Shown here piece by piece: positions 27,304-36,838 of a stretch of DNA of 64,000 bases (position 1 is its first letter; every line of letters begins with the position of its first letter). The translations under genes and the position numbers were made by a program. The notes beneath the pieces are model-generated. The model saw only the letters and a program-made list of their open reading frames with translations, was not told the origin of the DNA and did no database searches. The DNA lies in contig OY759511.1 of NCBI GenBank assembly GCA_963662395.1, positions 3,224,001 to 3,288,000 on the forward strand, in the 5' to 3' direction. Source of the DNA: JAPOXR01 sp963662395. GTDB lineage: Bacteria; Pseudomonadota; Alphaproteobacteria; Rhodobacterales; Rhodobacteraceae.

Positions 27304-28650
27304 TCATGCCCCGGCGGCGGCAGGCAGCATGCCGGCCCGCCTGTCCTGTTCGCCTCGCTGTTCACCACCCCAATGCAGGTGCAACTCGCGCTGCGGGAAG
27401 GGGATCTCGATCCCGTCCTCGTGGAACCTGTTCCAGATTTCGAGCAGGATCAGGCTGACGACACTGGCCCGGCCTTCGGGAGGGTCGCTGATCCACACCC
27501 GTACCTCGAGGTCGACGGAACTTTCGCCAAACCCGGTCAGCAGGCAACGGGGCAACGGGTCGTCAATCACCCGGTCCACCGACCGGGCTGCCTCCTCGCA
27601 CAGCTCCATGGCCCGGTGCAGGTCGGATTTGTACGAGATCCCGACCGGGATCTTGAGGCGAATGGACATGTCGCTATGGGTCCAGTTTTCGACCCGCTGG
27701 ATGATCAGCTCCTCGTTCGGGATCAGGTGCTCGATTCCATCGCGGGTGCGGACAACGACATATCGTGCCCCGAGCGATTCGATCCAGCCATAGGTCTGGC
27801 CAACGGCGATGACGTCATTGGGCTTGATCGACTTGTCCATCAGCAGGATCAGGCCGCTTACCAGGTTCGAAATGATCCGTTGCAACCCGAAGCCGATGCC
27901 AATGCCGAGCGCACCGCTGAATACGGCCAGGGTGGTGAGGTCGATGCCGATGCTGTTGATGGCAATCAGGAAGGCCAGGGTGACCAGCAGGATCTTGATC
28001 AGCTTGTTCATGAGCACTTGTGCCGACGCGGTCATCCCCTCGATGCGGTTGATCTGCCGCTCGAGGAAATTCGACAGAGCAATGGTGCAGAAAAACAGGA
28101 TTCCGAATGCGAGGAGAGCCTTGGCCACGGTCAGCGCCGAGATGCGCAACTCGCCGAATGTCATGGCGATGCTGTCGAGCAGGGCAACGGTCGAGCCGAA
28201 CAGCCCCAGTATCGCCAGCGCCGCCATCAGCCAGGCTGTCAGCACGACAAGCTTGGCCAGCGCCCTGTTTTCGACGATGCCGGACAGGATGTGAATGGCC
28301 AGCCACGCGGTCAGCAGGCTGGCAATGGTTCGGACCAGGTGGGTCTCGAGCAATCCCGATCTCGGACCCAGTTCCGCCGCCAGCCAGAGCAGCAGGGCAA
28401 TCGTGATCATCCCGGAGCGGGCAATTGTACTCTCGACGAACCCGCGGCTGTCGGCGATCCACGGCCGATGCTCCACCATGCCGGACAGGGCACGGCGCAA
28501 TATGCTCCCGAGCCAGTGGCCCAGCCCGGCAATCATCACGATCAGCACCGCCTGAACAAGGGTGTCCACGGACCAGTAGCGAGCGTGGATGGCCCCGGTC
28601 AGCACCTGCCAGAGCTCCGGCACATTCAGCCATTGATTGATAGCGTCCAT
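27304..28650 (-). CDS. Mechanosensitive ion channel of the MscS family
   Basis: A 448-residue membrane protein. Several N-terminal hydrophobic segments precede the MscS pore and beta domain, recognised by GIGIGFGLQRIISNLVSGLILLMDKSIK-like sequence (glycine-rich pore helix, about 285-310) and the following VETVGVRYVVVRTRDG-type beta strand. It should open on membrane tension and release osmolytes in hypo-osmotic shock. The ATG at 28650 has GGGAG 7 bases upstream; the longer in-frame ORF from 28710 adds residues without homology. It is convergent with cobD. Confidence 0.9.
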   Translation of the reverse strand: MDAINQWLNVPELWQVLTGAIHARYWSVDTLVQAVLIVMIAGLGHWLGSILRRALSGMVEHRPWIADSRGFVESTIARSGMITIALLLWLAAELGPRSGLLETHLVRTIASLLTAWLAIHILSGIVENRALAKLVVLTAWLMAALAILGLFGSTVALLDSIAMTFGELRISALTVAKALLAFGILFFCTIALSNFLERQINRIEGMTASAQVLMNKLIKILLVTLAFLIAINSIGIDLTTLAVFSGALGIGIGFGLQRIISNLVSGLILLMDKSIKPNDVIAVGQTYGWIESLGARYVVVRTRDGIEHLIPNEELIIQRVENWTHSDMSIRLKIPVGISYKSDLHRAMELCEEAARSVDRVIDDPLPRCLLTGFGESSVDLEVRVWISDPPEGRASVVSLILLEIWNRFHEDGIEIPFPQRELHLHWGGEQRGEQDRRAGMLPAAAGA

Positions 28651-29479
28651 TGAACATCTCCCTTCATCTGACCCGCCTGGAATGATCGCCTCGGCCATTG
28701 GCGAGGGCATCCCGGAGAAGCGGCGGTAGCACCGCCGCCCAGACGATCACCGGGATCATCGCCGCTGCAATTGCCAACTGTGGTGCATAAAGGGGCGTGT
28801 AGTCCAGCGCTACAGGTGCAGGTGGTGTCTTCGCCTGTCGTGGGCTCCGGCGGCTGCGGCCCGGCAAGAATCCACCCCCCGGGCGATCATTGCATGACAA
28901 TTGATCCTGAAACCGGCGGCATGGGCGGGAGTGCTGATGGCTGACAAACAGGGTGTGATCCTGGTGATTCACCGCTCCCTTGCCGGGATCGTTCACGTTT
29001 CCTGCTGTCGACCCCTGTTGCCGGCGCGGTGGCGCGACCTGCCGGTCCGTATCGGAGTTCATGCACGACCCTCCCCGTGGCAGGTTTCAATCCCGGTAGC
29101 GTTGCTGAAGTCCGAGTGGGGCTGGTCTGACCGGAAGGAAGTTTGCCCTGGTCGTCCGGGTCCCGCCGCTGGCGGGCATCGGCAGGACATCACCGACCAT
29201 TGCCAGCGTTGCCAGGGGTCGATGATCAATATGGCGGTCGTGGCAGCCGCCTGATATTCAAAAGGCTACGGCCCGCAGCAGGGGGACTCAGGCAACAATG
29301 AATCAACGAAACAACAAGAACAGGAACGGATGACAGCCTGCAATCCCTTCCAGTCGACAATGGTTTGCCTCTCAACAAAGCCCATCGGACTCACCGCCCG
29401 GAAAGGGATATCCGGGGTCCGGTTATCGCGATCCGAGGGACGCCTCGCGCATCCCTTCATTCTTGTGGTGTAACGCGAT
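28651..29479. other. Intergenic region with one possible small membrane peptide
   Basis: About 830 bases between the mechanosensitive channel gene and the NYN remnant. On the minus strand a frame ending at 28664 encodes a hydrophobic segment (YAPQLAIAAAMIPVIVWAAV) preceded by Pro-rich sequence, but no good start codon or ribosome site is close. Only a weak case for a small membrane protein can be made. The rest shows nothing recognisable. Confidence 0.4.
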
Positions 29480-30110
29480 ATGCACGCTTCCACGCCGGTT
29501 CAAGCTTCCCGTCATCGCGTATGTGTGTTCGTCGACTTCTGGAACTGCACGCTTTCCATGCGAAATGCCGATACCGACTTCCGTGCGGATTGGGCCAAGC
29601 TCGGGCCGGCGCTCGCACGCGCCGCGACCATGGTCGTCGATTCCGCGGCAACCGGTGAGTATCAGGAGTTGCACTTCTACGACTCCCATGACCCCGACAG
29701 CCCCAAGGTCCGAAAACTTCATCGATGGGCGACGAGTGTGGTGAACACGTTTCCCGGCGTGAGCGTGTCGATGGTGCCACACCCTCGTGCCCTTCCTGCC
29801 ACAGCGAGGTCACCCAATGCCCCGCCTGCTGTGCCGATATGAGGGGAACCGAGGAAAAGGGTGTCGATGTTCGAATGGCGACCGACATGATCAACCTCGC
29901 TTGGGCGAACAGCTACGACACTGCCGCACTGGTCTCGTCTGACCGTGACTTCGTGCCGGTGGCCGAGTTCCTGGAGACGCGGGGACAAGGGTGGTCCACG
30001 GGGCCTTTCCGCCCAATGGAGCGCAGTTGACGGCGCGGTGCCGGGGAAGCCCGGATATCGTCCAATTGCGCGAGGAATTTCGGTTTTCCCGGCCGATACG
30101 CAGATCCTGA
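29480..30110 (+). pseudogene. NYN-domain (LabA-like PIN nuclease) gene, two frameshifts
   Basis: Three frames read in order give one NYN protein. First, VCVFVDFWNCTLSMR to SVVNTFPGVSVSM (29480 to about 29780). Next, a segment with CPSCHSEVTQCPACC, a possible zinc-binding cluster, and MATDMINLAWANSYDTAALVSSDRDFVPV (to about 29985). Last, KVVHGAFPPNGAQLT, ending at TGA 30108-30110. The conserved acids of the NYN active site (VDFWN, SSDRDF) are visible. These are single-stranded-nucleic-acid nucleases of the PIN fold. The two frame changes make it a pseudogene here unless they are sequencing errors. Confidence 0.72.
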
Positions 30111-30276
30111 CCACCCGTTGGATGTCGGGCTGGCGGATGATCGTGATGCAGGCAATTCCAATTTCCTTTGACAATGGTCGAGGATTGCCCCATCAGGCAC
30201 CGGAACGAATCAACAGGACGAATTTTGTCGGCTGGACGACATCCCGGCTGACAGTGGAACGCAGAGAAGGAGATGA

Positions 30277-30549
30277 ATGGTGTCGATTTCAGCGGAGCGC
30301 AAGTCCGAGCTCATCACCGAGTACTCGGCCAAGGACGGAGATACCGGTTCGCCGGAGGTCCAGGTTGCCATTCTCTCATCGCGGATTGCCACACTGACCG
30401 AGCATTTCAAGGTCCACCGGAAAGACGAGCACTCTCGCCGCGGGTTGTACCGGCTGATATCGCGGCGGAGAAAGCTGCTTGATTACGTGAAGTCGAGGGA
30501 CGAAGCCCGCTACCGCGAACTGATCAAGAGACTGGGGCTGCGCCGGTAG
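30277..30549 (+). CDS. rpsO: 30S ribosomal protein S15
   Basis: A 90-residue protein matching S15 throughout, including GDTGSPEVQVA and the C-terminal YRELIKRLGLRR. It binds 16S rRNA in the platform and helps assemble the 30S subunit. The ATG is preceded by AAGGAG at a good distance. A TTGACA hexamer at 30168-30173 could be a -35 element, but its -10 partner is poor. The rpsO-pnp order is the usual one. Confidence 0.98.
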   Translation: MVSISAERKSELITEYSAKDGDTGSPEVQVAILSSRIATLTEHFKVHRKDEHSRRGLYRLISRRRKLLDYVKSRDEARYRELIKRLGLRR

Positions 30550-30727
30550 CAGACCTGCCGGCTGGCCGGTTCCCCCGGGAAGCGATCGTAGCCCGTCCGG
30601 TTTCCAACATCTTTCTCGAACAGGAATGAACTGTGCTGCCGCGAGCGCTGCCGCGTCGGTCTGACAGGAATCAATGCAGCGGAAGAACCCGGGCAGCAAC
30701 TGCCGACGGGTAGTCAAAGGATAAGGC

Positions 30728-32842
30728 ATGTTCAATACAGTAACCAGGGAAATGGAGTGGGGGGGCCGCAAGCTGACCCTGGAGACCGGGCGGATTGCCC
30801 GGCAGGCCGATGGGTGCGTGCTCGCAACCATTGGCGAAACCAGCGTGATGGCGGCAGTGACATTCGCCAAGCACCCGATGCCGGACGTGGATTTTTTCCC
30901 CCTGACCGTGCACTATCTGGAGCGTTACTACGCAGCCGGGAAGGTGCCCGGAGGTTTCTTCAAGCGCGAAGCGCGTCCAAGCGAAAAGGAAACGTTGACC
31001 TCGCGCCTCATCGATCGCCCGATACGGCCGCTTTTTGCCGAGGGTTTCCGCAACGAGGTGAATGTCATTTGCACGGTGCTGTCGCACGATCTTGAAAGCG
31101 ACCCCGATATTGTTGCCATGATTGCCGCCTCGGCGGCGCTGGCGGTTTCGGGCGTGCCGTTCCGCGGCCCGATCGGTGGTGCCCGGGTCGGCTATTCCGG
31201 TGGCGAATACGTCCTCAACCCGGGAATTGCCGATCTGCAGAATATCCGCGGCAATGAAAGCCAGAAGCTCGACCTGGTGGTGGCCGGCACCCGCAACGCG
31301 GTCATGATGGTCGAGTCGGAGGCCTATGAGCTGACCGAAGCCGAGATGCTCGGTGCAGTCGAATTCGGGCACCAGGCCATGCAACCGGTGATCGAGATGA
31401 TTGCCGGACTGGCCGAGGCGGCCGGCGTCGAGCCATTCCAGTTCGAGGCTGCCGATCATTCGCAGGTCAGGGACGAGGTCCGGAAGGTTGGCGAGGAGCG
31501 GATGCGGGCAGCGTTTTCGGTTGCCGACAAGCAGGAGCGCCAGCAGGCAGTCAGCGAGGCCCGGGCGGCGATCAGGGAAGAGCTGGCTTCCCGGGAATAC
31601 GAGCCGTCGGCCTTGTCGGGAGCGTTGAAGAAGCTGGAATCCGGCATCCTGCGCGGGAGTGTCATCGACGGTGGAAACCGGGTGGATGGGCGTGCGCTCG
31701 ACCAGATCCGGAATATCGACTGCGATGTCGGGATGCTGCCGCGCACGCATGGCTCGGCGCTGTTTACCCGTGGTGAGACACAGGCGCTGGTGGTGACCAC
31801 GCTCGGCACCGGGGAAGACGAGCAGATTGTCGATGCCCTGCACGGGAATTTCCGCTCGAACTTCCTCTTGCACTACAACTTTCCGTCCTACTCCGTGGGT
31901 GAGACCGGAAGGATGGGCCCTCCGGGACGACGGGAGATCGGTCACGGCAAACTTGCCTGGCGGGCCCTGCAGGCGGTGTTGCCTGATCCGGCCGACTTTC
32001 CCTATACGCTGCGAGTGGTGTCGGAGATCACCGAGTCGAACGGGTCCTCGTCGATGGCCACGGTCTGCGGATCATCGCTGTCGCTCATGGATGCCGGGGT
32101 GCCTTTGCGGGCGGCGGTGGCCGGCGTGGCGATGGGGTTGATCCTGGAGGAAGGCGGCAATTACGCAATCCTTTCCGACATTCTCGGCGACGAGGATCAT
32201 CTCGGCGACATGGATTTCAAGGTCGCCGGAACCGACCGGGGGATCACCTCGCTGCAGATGGATATCAAGGTTGCCGGGATCACCACGGAAATCATGGAGA
32301 AGGCGCTTGCCCAGGCCCGCAATGGCCGGCTTCACATTCTTGATGAAATGTCGAAGGCGCTGAGCGAGGTGGGCGAGTTCTCGGTCCACGCACCGCGCAT
32401 CCGGTCGATGAGCATTCCGCTTGACAAGATTCGGGAGGTCATCGGCACCGGCGGCAAGGTGATCCGGGAGATCGTCGAGACCTCCGGCGCCAAGGTCGAT
32501 GTCCAGGATGACGGCACGATCAAGATTGCATCATCGGATGGCGAGTCGATCGAGACCGCGTGGAAGATGATTCACGATATCGTTGCCGAACCGGAGGTGG
32601 GTACAATCTATACCGGCAAGGTGGTGAAGCTGATGGATTTCGGCGCCTTCGTGAATTTCTTCGGCAAGCGGGACGGGCTGGTGCATGTCAGCCAGATCAA
32701 CAATACCAGGGTGAATCACCCGTCCGACGTGCTTCGGGAGGGCCAGGAGGTCAAGGTAAAGCTGGTCGGTCTCGACGATCGGGGCAAGGTCAGGCTGTCA
32801 ATGAAGATGGTCGACCAGGCTACCGGCAGGGAAATCAGGTAG
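30728..32842 (+). CDS. pnp: Polyribonucleotide nucleotidyltransferase (PNPase)
   Basis: A 704-residue PNPase with two RNase PH domains, an intervening helical domain, then KH (IREVIGTGGKVIREIVE) and S1 (IYTGKVVKLMDFGAFVNF) domains at the C-terminus. It degrades RNA 3' to 5' with phosphate and can add tails in reverse. Catalytic-core landmarks FFPLTVHYLERYYAAG and the SSSMATVCGSSLSLMD region are intact. It follows rpsO by 178 bases; no strong hairpin is obvious there. Confidence 0.98.
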   Translation: MFNTVTREMEWGGRKLTLETGRIARQADGCVLATIGETSVMAAVTFAKHPMPDVDFFPLTVHYLERYYAAGKVPGGFFKREARPSEKETLTSRLIDRPIRPLFAEGFRNEVNVICTVLSHDLESDPDIVAMIAASAALAVSGVPFRGPIGGARVGYSGGEYVLNPGIADLQNIRGNESQKLDLVVAGTRNAVMMVESEAYELTEAEMLGAVEFGHQAMQPVIEMIAGLAEAAGVEPFQFEAADHSQVRDEVRKVGEERMRAAFSVADKQERQQAVSEARAAIREELASREYEPSALSGALKKLESGILRGSVIDGGNRVDGRALDQIRNIDCDVGMLPRTHGSALFTRGETQALVVTTLGTGEDEQIVDALHGNFRSNFLLHYNFPSYSVGETGRMGPPGRREIGHGKLAWRALQAVLPDPADFPYTLRVVSEITESNGSSSMATVCGSSLSLMDAGVPLRAAVAGVAMGLILEEGGNYAILSDILGDEDHLGDMDFKVAGTDRGITSLQMDIKVAGITTEIMEKALAQARNGRLHILDEMSKALSEVGEFSVHAPRIRSMSIPLDKIREVIGTGGKVIREIVETSGAKVDVQDDGTIKIASSDGESIETAWKMIHDIVAEPEVGTIYTGKVVKLMDFGAFVNFFGKRDGLVHVSQINNTRVNHPSDVLREGQEVKVKLVGLDDRGKVRLSMKMVDQATGREIR

Positions 32843-32863
32843 CATCTCCTTCGGGCAACGCAG

Positions 32864-32881
32864 CCCTGCCCCCGGGCAGGG
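32864..32881 (+). terminator. Short hairpin after pnp
   Basis: CCCTGCC and GGCAGGG form a 7-bp stem with a four-base loop just after the pnp stop. No U-run follows, so it may stabilise the message end rather than terminate alone. Confidence 0.4.
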
Positions 32882-33004
32882 AAGCCGGGTTGTGTTGCCG
32901 GATTTTGCGCAGCAGTTGCCGGCCTGATAGAAGGGGCGTCGGCCACGGACCCTTCGCCGGAGGGATGATCGTGGCCGGTCCTGGAGCAGTTGCCGGGGGC
33001 GTCG

Positions 33005-34360
33005 ATGACATTACCATTTGCCGTGCCGGATGGAGACTACCGCGGCCATGAACGCCAGCATGTCTGGCAGGAGCAGCCGGACCCGGAGCTGACCGAAGTC
33101 GGGCCGGGGACGCCCTGCGGGGAGTATCTGCGCCGCTACTGGATGCCGGTGGCGATGACCAGCCAACTCGGCGAACTGCCCTTGCGGTGCAGGATACTCG
33201 GCGAGGATCTCGTTCTTTTTCGGGAAAAGGGCGGCAGGCTCGGGCTTGTCCACCTGCATTGCTGCCACCGGAACATGTCGCTCGAATTCGGGATCGTCGA
33301 GGAGGGCGGCATCCGCTGCAGCTACCATGGCTGGAAATATGCAGTTGACGGCACCATTCTGGAGACACCCTGCGAGCCGCCGGCCAGCCAGGTCAGGAAC
33401 CGGACCCGTCTCGGGGCCTACCCGGTCATCGAGTACAAGGGGCTGGCATTTGCCTATCTCGGCCCGCCGCCGACCATGCCGCCATTCCCGGTGATGGATA
33501 CCTTCGACGAGGACGGGGACGACATGATCCCGTACCAGATCGAATCGCCCTGCAACTGGCTGCAGGTCATGGAGAATGCCTGGGATCCGTTCCACGTGGT
33601 CTATTTGCATACGCGGGCGGTGCGAACGCAGTTCATCGAGGCATTTGCCGAAATGCCGAAGATCGAATTCCATGAACGCGGCTACGGGGATTTCTACACC
33701 AATACCCGTCGGGTCGGCGACATCATCTGGATCAGGATCCACGACAAGATGTTGCCGAGCTTTACCCAGAATGGCGGACATTTTCCGGTGCCTGACCAGC
33801 CGCGCTATTTTGGCCGTTGCGGGCTGAGCAGGTGGGTCACACCGATCGATGACACCAACACGATGGTCATTGCCTGGCGGCACTTCCGCGATGGCGATGA
33901 TCCCCGGTGCCTGACCAACCGCGAGGAGGTCGGCCTCGGCAAGACCGACTTCTACGGCCAGAGCGGCGAGCGCAGCTACGAACAGCGCCAGCGAGACCCC
34001 GGCGACTATGATGCCTGGGTGTCACAGGGGCCGCGCAACATCCATCGGCGCGAGAATCTCGGCTTCACCGACCGCGGGGTCGCCAAGGTTCGCCGGAAGC
34101 TGCGGGCGGCAATCAGGCATGTCGAATCTGGCGGCGATGCCCCGCAGCCATCGCTGGTCTACGAGACGCCGATACCGACCTATGGCGGCGATACCATGCT
34201 CCGGATCCCGCCACGGCCCGGCCGGGATGACGCCGCGGTGCTGAAGGAGGTGGCGCTGGCGGTGGCCGAGATCTACGTGGCGGCCGACGGCGTTCGTGGA
34301 GGTGATCGCCGACCGGCAATCATCTCGAAGCTCAGGGAATACGAGGCCGGCTGGCAATGA
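33005..34360 (+). CDS. Rieske non-haem iron oxygenase, large subunit
   Basis: A 451-residue oxygenase of the phthalate-dioxygenase-like group. The Rieske 2Fe-2S ligands are C86, H88, C105 and H108 (LHCCH and CSYHGW). The catalytic iron is held by H197 and H202 in NAWDPFHVVYLH, with the bridging D194. Such enzymes need an external reductase, which is not in the window. The ATG at 33005 is preferred over a TTG at 32990. The stop overlaps the next gene by 4 bases, placing it as first gene of a four-gene operon with unknown partners. Confidence 0.9.
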   Translation: MTLPFAVPDGDYRGHERQHVWQEQPDPELTEVGPGTPCGEYLRRYWMPVAMTSQLGELPLRCRILGEDLVLFREKGGRLGLVHLHCCHRNMSLEFGIVEEGGIRCSYHGWKYAVDGTILETPCEPPASQVRNRTRLGAYPVIEYKGLAFAYLGPPPTMPPFPVMDTFDEDGDDMIPYQIESPCNWLQVMENAWDPFHVVYLHTRAVRTQFIEAFAEMPKIEFHERGYGDFYTNTRRVGDIIWIRIHDKMLPSFTQNGGHFPVPDQPRYFGRCGLSRWVTPIDDTNTMVIAWRHFRDGDDPRCLTNREEVGLGKTDFYGQSGERSYEQRQRDPGDYDAWVSQGPRNIHRRENLGFTDRGVAKVRRKLRAAIRHVESGGDAPQPSLVYETPIPTYGGDTMLRIPPRPGRDDAAVLKEVALAVAEIYVAADGVRGGDRRPAIISKLREYEAGWQ

Positions 34361-34983
34361 CGCGGGTGTCGATAAATCCGGGCCGGGTCGAATGGTGCGG
34401 CGAGAGCCACCGCATCTGCCTGTATGACCAGGGAAGCGGCTGCCCGGCCTCGGTGGCAATGGTCTTCCGCATCTGCCTGTCACCATTCGGGCGGGGCATT
34501 GGCTGCATGGTGCTCGGTGATCCCGGGAAGAGCGAGGGGTGGCCCGGTGCGTCCAACCTGCTGATGACCGACAACCAGCGCCTGATGCGCTGGATCGTCG
34601 ATGGCTGGGTCAGGCGTGATCCGGAATTGTGCGACCTGCCAGCGCCTGGCAGCATGGCCTGGCTCGACCTGGAGTCGGCCGTCAGCCGGTCCAGGCAGGC
34701 TGACGGGCGATGCAGCGAGATATTGCGGGGCGCCGGCGTGACGGTGCAACTGACATGGGAGGATCCCGGCCCGCCGATTCCCGTTGAACTCGGCCGCGGG
34801 AATTCCATGACCGGCCTGCACGAGATGTATGCGGTCTGTTGCGAGGCCGGTGCGGCCGACATCACGATCAATGGCACCGGGCTGCCCGGCCAGCCATCAT
34901 CCCGACCGGAATTCGGCCGCCAGCTATCGACCGCGTGGCGCCGTTACTCCGAGACCTGGGTCCGGGCAGACGCGGGAGGTTGA
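34357..34983 (+). CDS. Unknown protein, first of a tandem paralogous pair
   Basis: A 208-residue soluble protein of no family I recognise. It shares a pattern with the next gene: SINPGRVEW near the N-terminus, NLLM-DN, L-WED in the middle, then TG-H-M, I-NG-LPG and a closing Y-S-E-T-W. The pair clearly arose by duplication and has diverged. The overlap with the Rieske gene and the tight spacing suggest a heteromeric accessory complex or chaperone for the oxygenase or the downstream DUF1116 protein. No signal peptide and no membrane segment. Confidence 0.75.
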   Translation: MTRVSINPGRVEWCGESHRICLYDQGSGCPASVAMVFRICLSPFGRGIGCMVLGDPGKSEGWPGASNLLMTDNQRLMRWIVDGWVRRDPELCDLPAPGSMAWLDLESAVSRSRQADGRCSEILRGAGVTVQLTWEDPGPPIPVELGRGNSMTGLHEMYAVCCEAGAADITINGTGLPGQPSSRPEFGRQLSTAWRRYSETWVRADAGG

Positions 34984-34987
34984 GGAT

Positions 34988-35611
34988 TTGCCACTATCGG
35001 TGCCGATAACTCCCGGCAGGGTCGACTGGACCGGCGAGAACCCGGGCATCCTTCTCAAGGGCGAGGATGACGGTTTCACGGCCATGGCGCTGTTCTTCCG
35101 TGTTGCCTGGTCACCGGCCGGCAAGGGAGAGATCCTCCTCCTCTATGCATCTCCACAATCCGCCACCGGAAGCGCCGAGGCCCCCAATGTGCTCATGGGC
35201 GACAATCCCGACCTGGCCGATTATCTCATGCGGGAGTTCATCGGCCGACTGGCCGCCTTCCGCCAGGCTCCGGCCTTTGACGGGCTGCGCTTCCAGCCGG
35301 CCCGCTCGATCAGGACCAGCGGCGATCCGATGGGCCACCGCTATGCCGAAACGGTGTCGGGCGACAATCTCGCCATCGAGCTTGCATGGGAGGATCTCGA
35401 ACAGCCGCGGGCGCTGGAGCTGGTCCCGGAGCAGACCGGCACCGGTCGCCACACCATGTTCACGGTGCTGGTGCCGGCCAGGTCGGCCGCGATCATGGTC
35501 AACGGACGGTGCTTGCCCGGGAAGATCGGCCGGCGGGTCCAGGCCGGCGTCGAGACCACCACCGCATTCCTGTATTTTTCGGAGACCTGGATCATCCCGG
35601 AGGCGGGGTAG
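34988..35611 (+). CDS. Unknown protein, second of a tandem paralogous pair
   Basis: A 207-residue paralog of the preceding protein, with ITPGRVDWTGE, APNVLMGDN, LAWEDLEQP, GRHTMFTVLV, IMVNGRCLPG and YFSETW in the same order. The TTG start at 34988 is inferred from GGGAGG 7 bases upstream, inside the end of the previous gene; no ATG or GTG gives a better fit. It is four bases downstream of its sibling's stop and five ahead of the DUF1116 start. The function is unknown; a two-component heteromer with its sibling is plausible. Confidence 0.75.
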   Translation: MPLSVPITPGRVDWTGENPGILLKGEDDGFTAMALFFRVAWSPAGKGEILLLYASPQSATGSAEAPNVLMGDNPDLADYLMREFIGRLAAFRQAPAFDGLRFQPARSIRTSGDPMGHRYAETVSGDNLAIELAWEDLEQPRALELVPEQTGTGRHTMFTVLVPARSAAIMVNGRCLPGKIGRRVQAGVETTTAFLYFSETWIIPEAG

Positions 35612-35615
35612 CGGC

Positions 35616-36815
35616 TTGAAGGCTGACGAACTCCATCCGGCCGATCGACTGGCCTATGATCATGCGCTGGTGGCAGAGCCGGTATGGAACCGGCTGGAGA
35701 TCGCAGCCGATGCCGCCAGCCTGCCTGCCGATACCCTGCTGCATGCCGGGCCGGCCTTCAAGGCACCCGCAGAGATTGCCCGCCCGATCCTGAATTCCGC
35801 CTGCGCCGCCGCCGTCCATGAGGGGCTTGCCGCCGATCTCGACCAGGCCGAGGGAATGATCACCGCCGGCGAGATCGCGCTGCGGCCGGCGCAGGATCAC
35901 GGCGTCGTCGTGCCGCTGGCCGCCGTGGTGTCCGCCTCGATGCCGCTGCACCGGGTGTATGACGCCCATCGGGGGCAGGTTGCAGCGCATGCGCCGATCA
36001 ATGGCGGCAGCGGCCCGGCCATGCGTCTCGGTTTGCGGTCAACAGACGTGGTCGAGCACCTGAAATGGGTCAATGACGAGTTTGCAGCCTGGCTGGAGGG
36101 CGGAATCGCCGAGGGAATTCCGCTGGTCCCGCTGGCGGCGCGGAGCCTTGCCAACGGTGATGACTGTCACGGGCGCACGATTGCCGGTGCCGACATGCTG
36201 GCCGGGGAGTTGCTGGCGAGGGGCGATGGAGGGCGAAATGCCCGGGTCGAGGAATTCCTGGAGACCTCGCCGGGGGTGTTTCTCAACCTGTGGATGGCGG
36301 CATCCAAATGCGCCATGCTGGCCGCCGACGGTATTGCCGGCTCCGGGCTGGTGACCGCGGCCGGCGGCAATGGCGTGACGGTGGGAATCCAGGTATCCGG
36401 ACTGCCCGGTCAGTGGTTTCTTGCCCCGGCCGCGCCACCCGAGGGCGAGACCGGCCATGTGGCCGCAGACCGGGCCCTCGGAGCGGTGGGCGACAGTGCG
36501 GTGGTCGAGGCGTTCGGCCTCGGGGCGATGGCCGTGCATCTTTCGCCGAAGCAGCGGGAGTTGTTCGGGAATTTCCTGCCGAAGGACGCGCCGCGCCGCC
36601 GCCGGATACTGCCCCTTGGCCGGCACCCCGGCTTTCATGCCGTCGACATCAGACTTGGCCTGTCGGCACGCAGGGTCGTGCAATCCGGCACCACCCCGCT
36701 GGTCGGGCTGGGCATCATCGACCGGTTTGGCCAGGAGGGACGGATCGGTGGAGGACTCTACGACATGCCGGCGGCCATCTTCGCCGAGGCGGTGGCGGCA
36801 CTCGAGCAGGGCTGA
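35616..36815 (+). CDS. DUF1116 (YlbE/AllG-like) protein
   Basis: A 399-residue protein of the DUF1116 family, with INGGSGPAMR, a DDCHGRT motif and GDSAVVEAFGLGAMA. Family members act with FdrA and DUF2877 proteins in oxamate carbamoyltransferase-type complexes of allantoin breakdown. Neither partner is present; instead the gene follows a Rieske oxygenase and two unknown paralogs. The TTG at 35616 is inferred from the tight spacing and the GGCGGGG run upstream. Its presence suggests a carbamoyl or amide product in this pathway, which is inference. Confidence 0.78.
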   Translation: MKADELHPADRLAYDHALVAEPVWNRLEIAADAASLPADTLLHAGPAFKAPAEIARPILNSACAAAVHEGLAADLDQAEGMITAGEIALRPAQDHGVVVPLAAVVSASMPLHRVYDAHRGQVAAHAPINGGSGPAMRLGLRSTDVVEHLKWVNDEFAAWLEGGIAEGIPLVPLAARSLANGDDCHGRTIAGADMLAGELLARGDGGRNARVEEFLETSPGVFLNLWMAASKCAMLAADGIAGSGLVTAAGGNGVTVGIQVSGLPGQWFLAPAAPPEGETGHVAADRALGAVGDSAVVEAFGLGAMAVHLSPKQRELFGNFLPKDAPRRRRILPLGRHPGFHAVDIRLGLSARRVVQSGTTPLVGLGIIDRFGQEGRIGGGLYDMPAAIFAEAVAALEQG

Positions 36816-36838
36816 CCGGAAGGGGGCGACAATCACCG

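Noticed and set aside
27268..28653. A 461-codon plus-strand frame antisense to the MscS-type gene
   Set aside because: Composition follows from the codon structure of the opposite strand and no domain is recognisable.
30168..30173. TTGACA as a clear rpsO promoter
   Set aside because: The matching -10 position is poor (CATCAG), so I mention it only as a possibility.
32990..33004. TTG at 32990 as start of the Rieske gene
   Set aside because: The ATG at 33005 is in the same frame and needs no unusual start; the five extra residues add nothing conserved.
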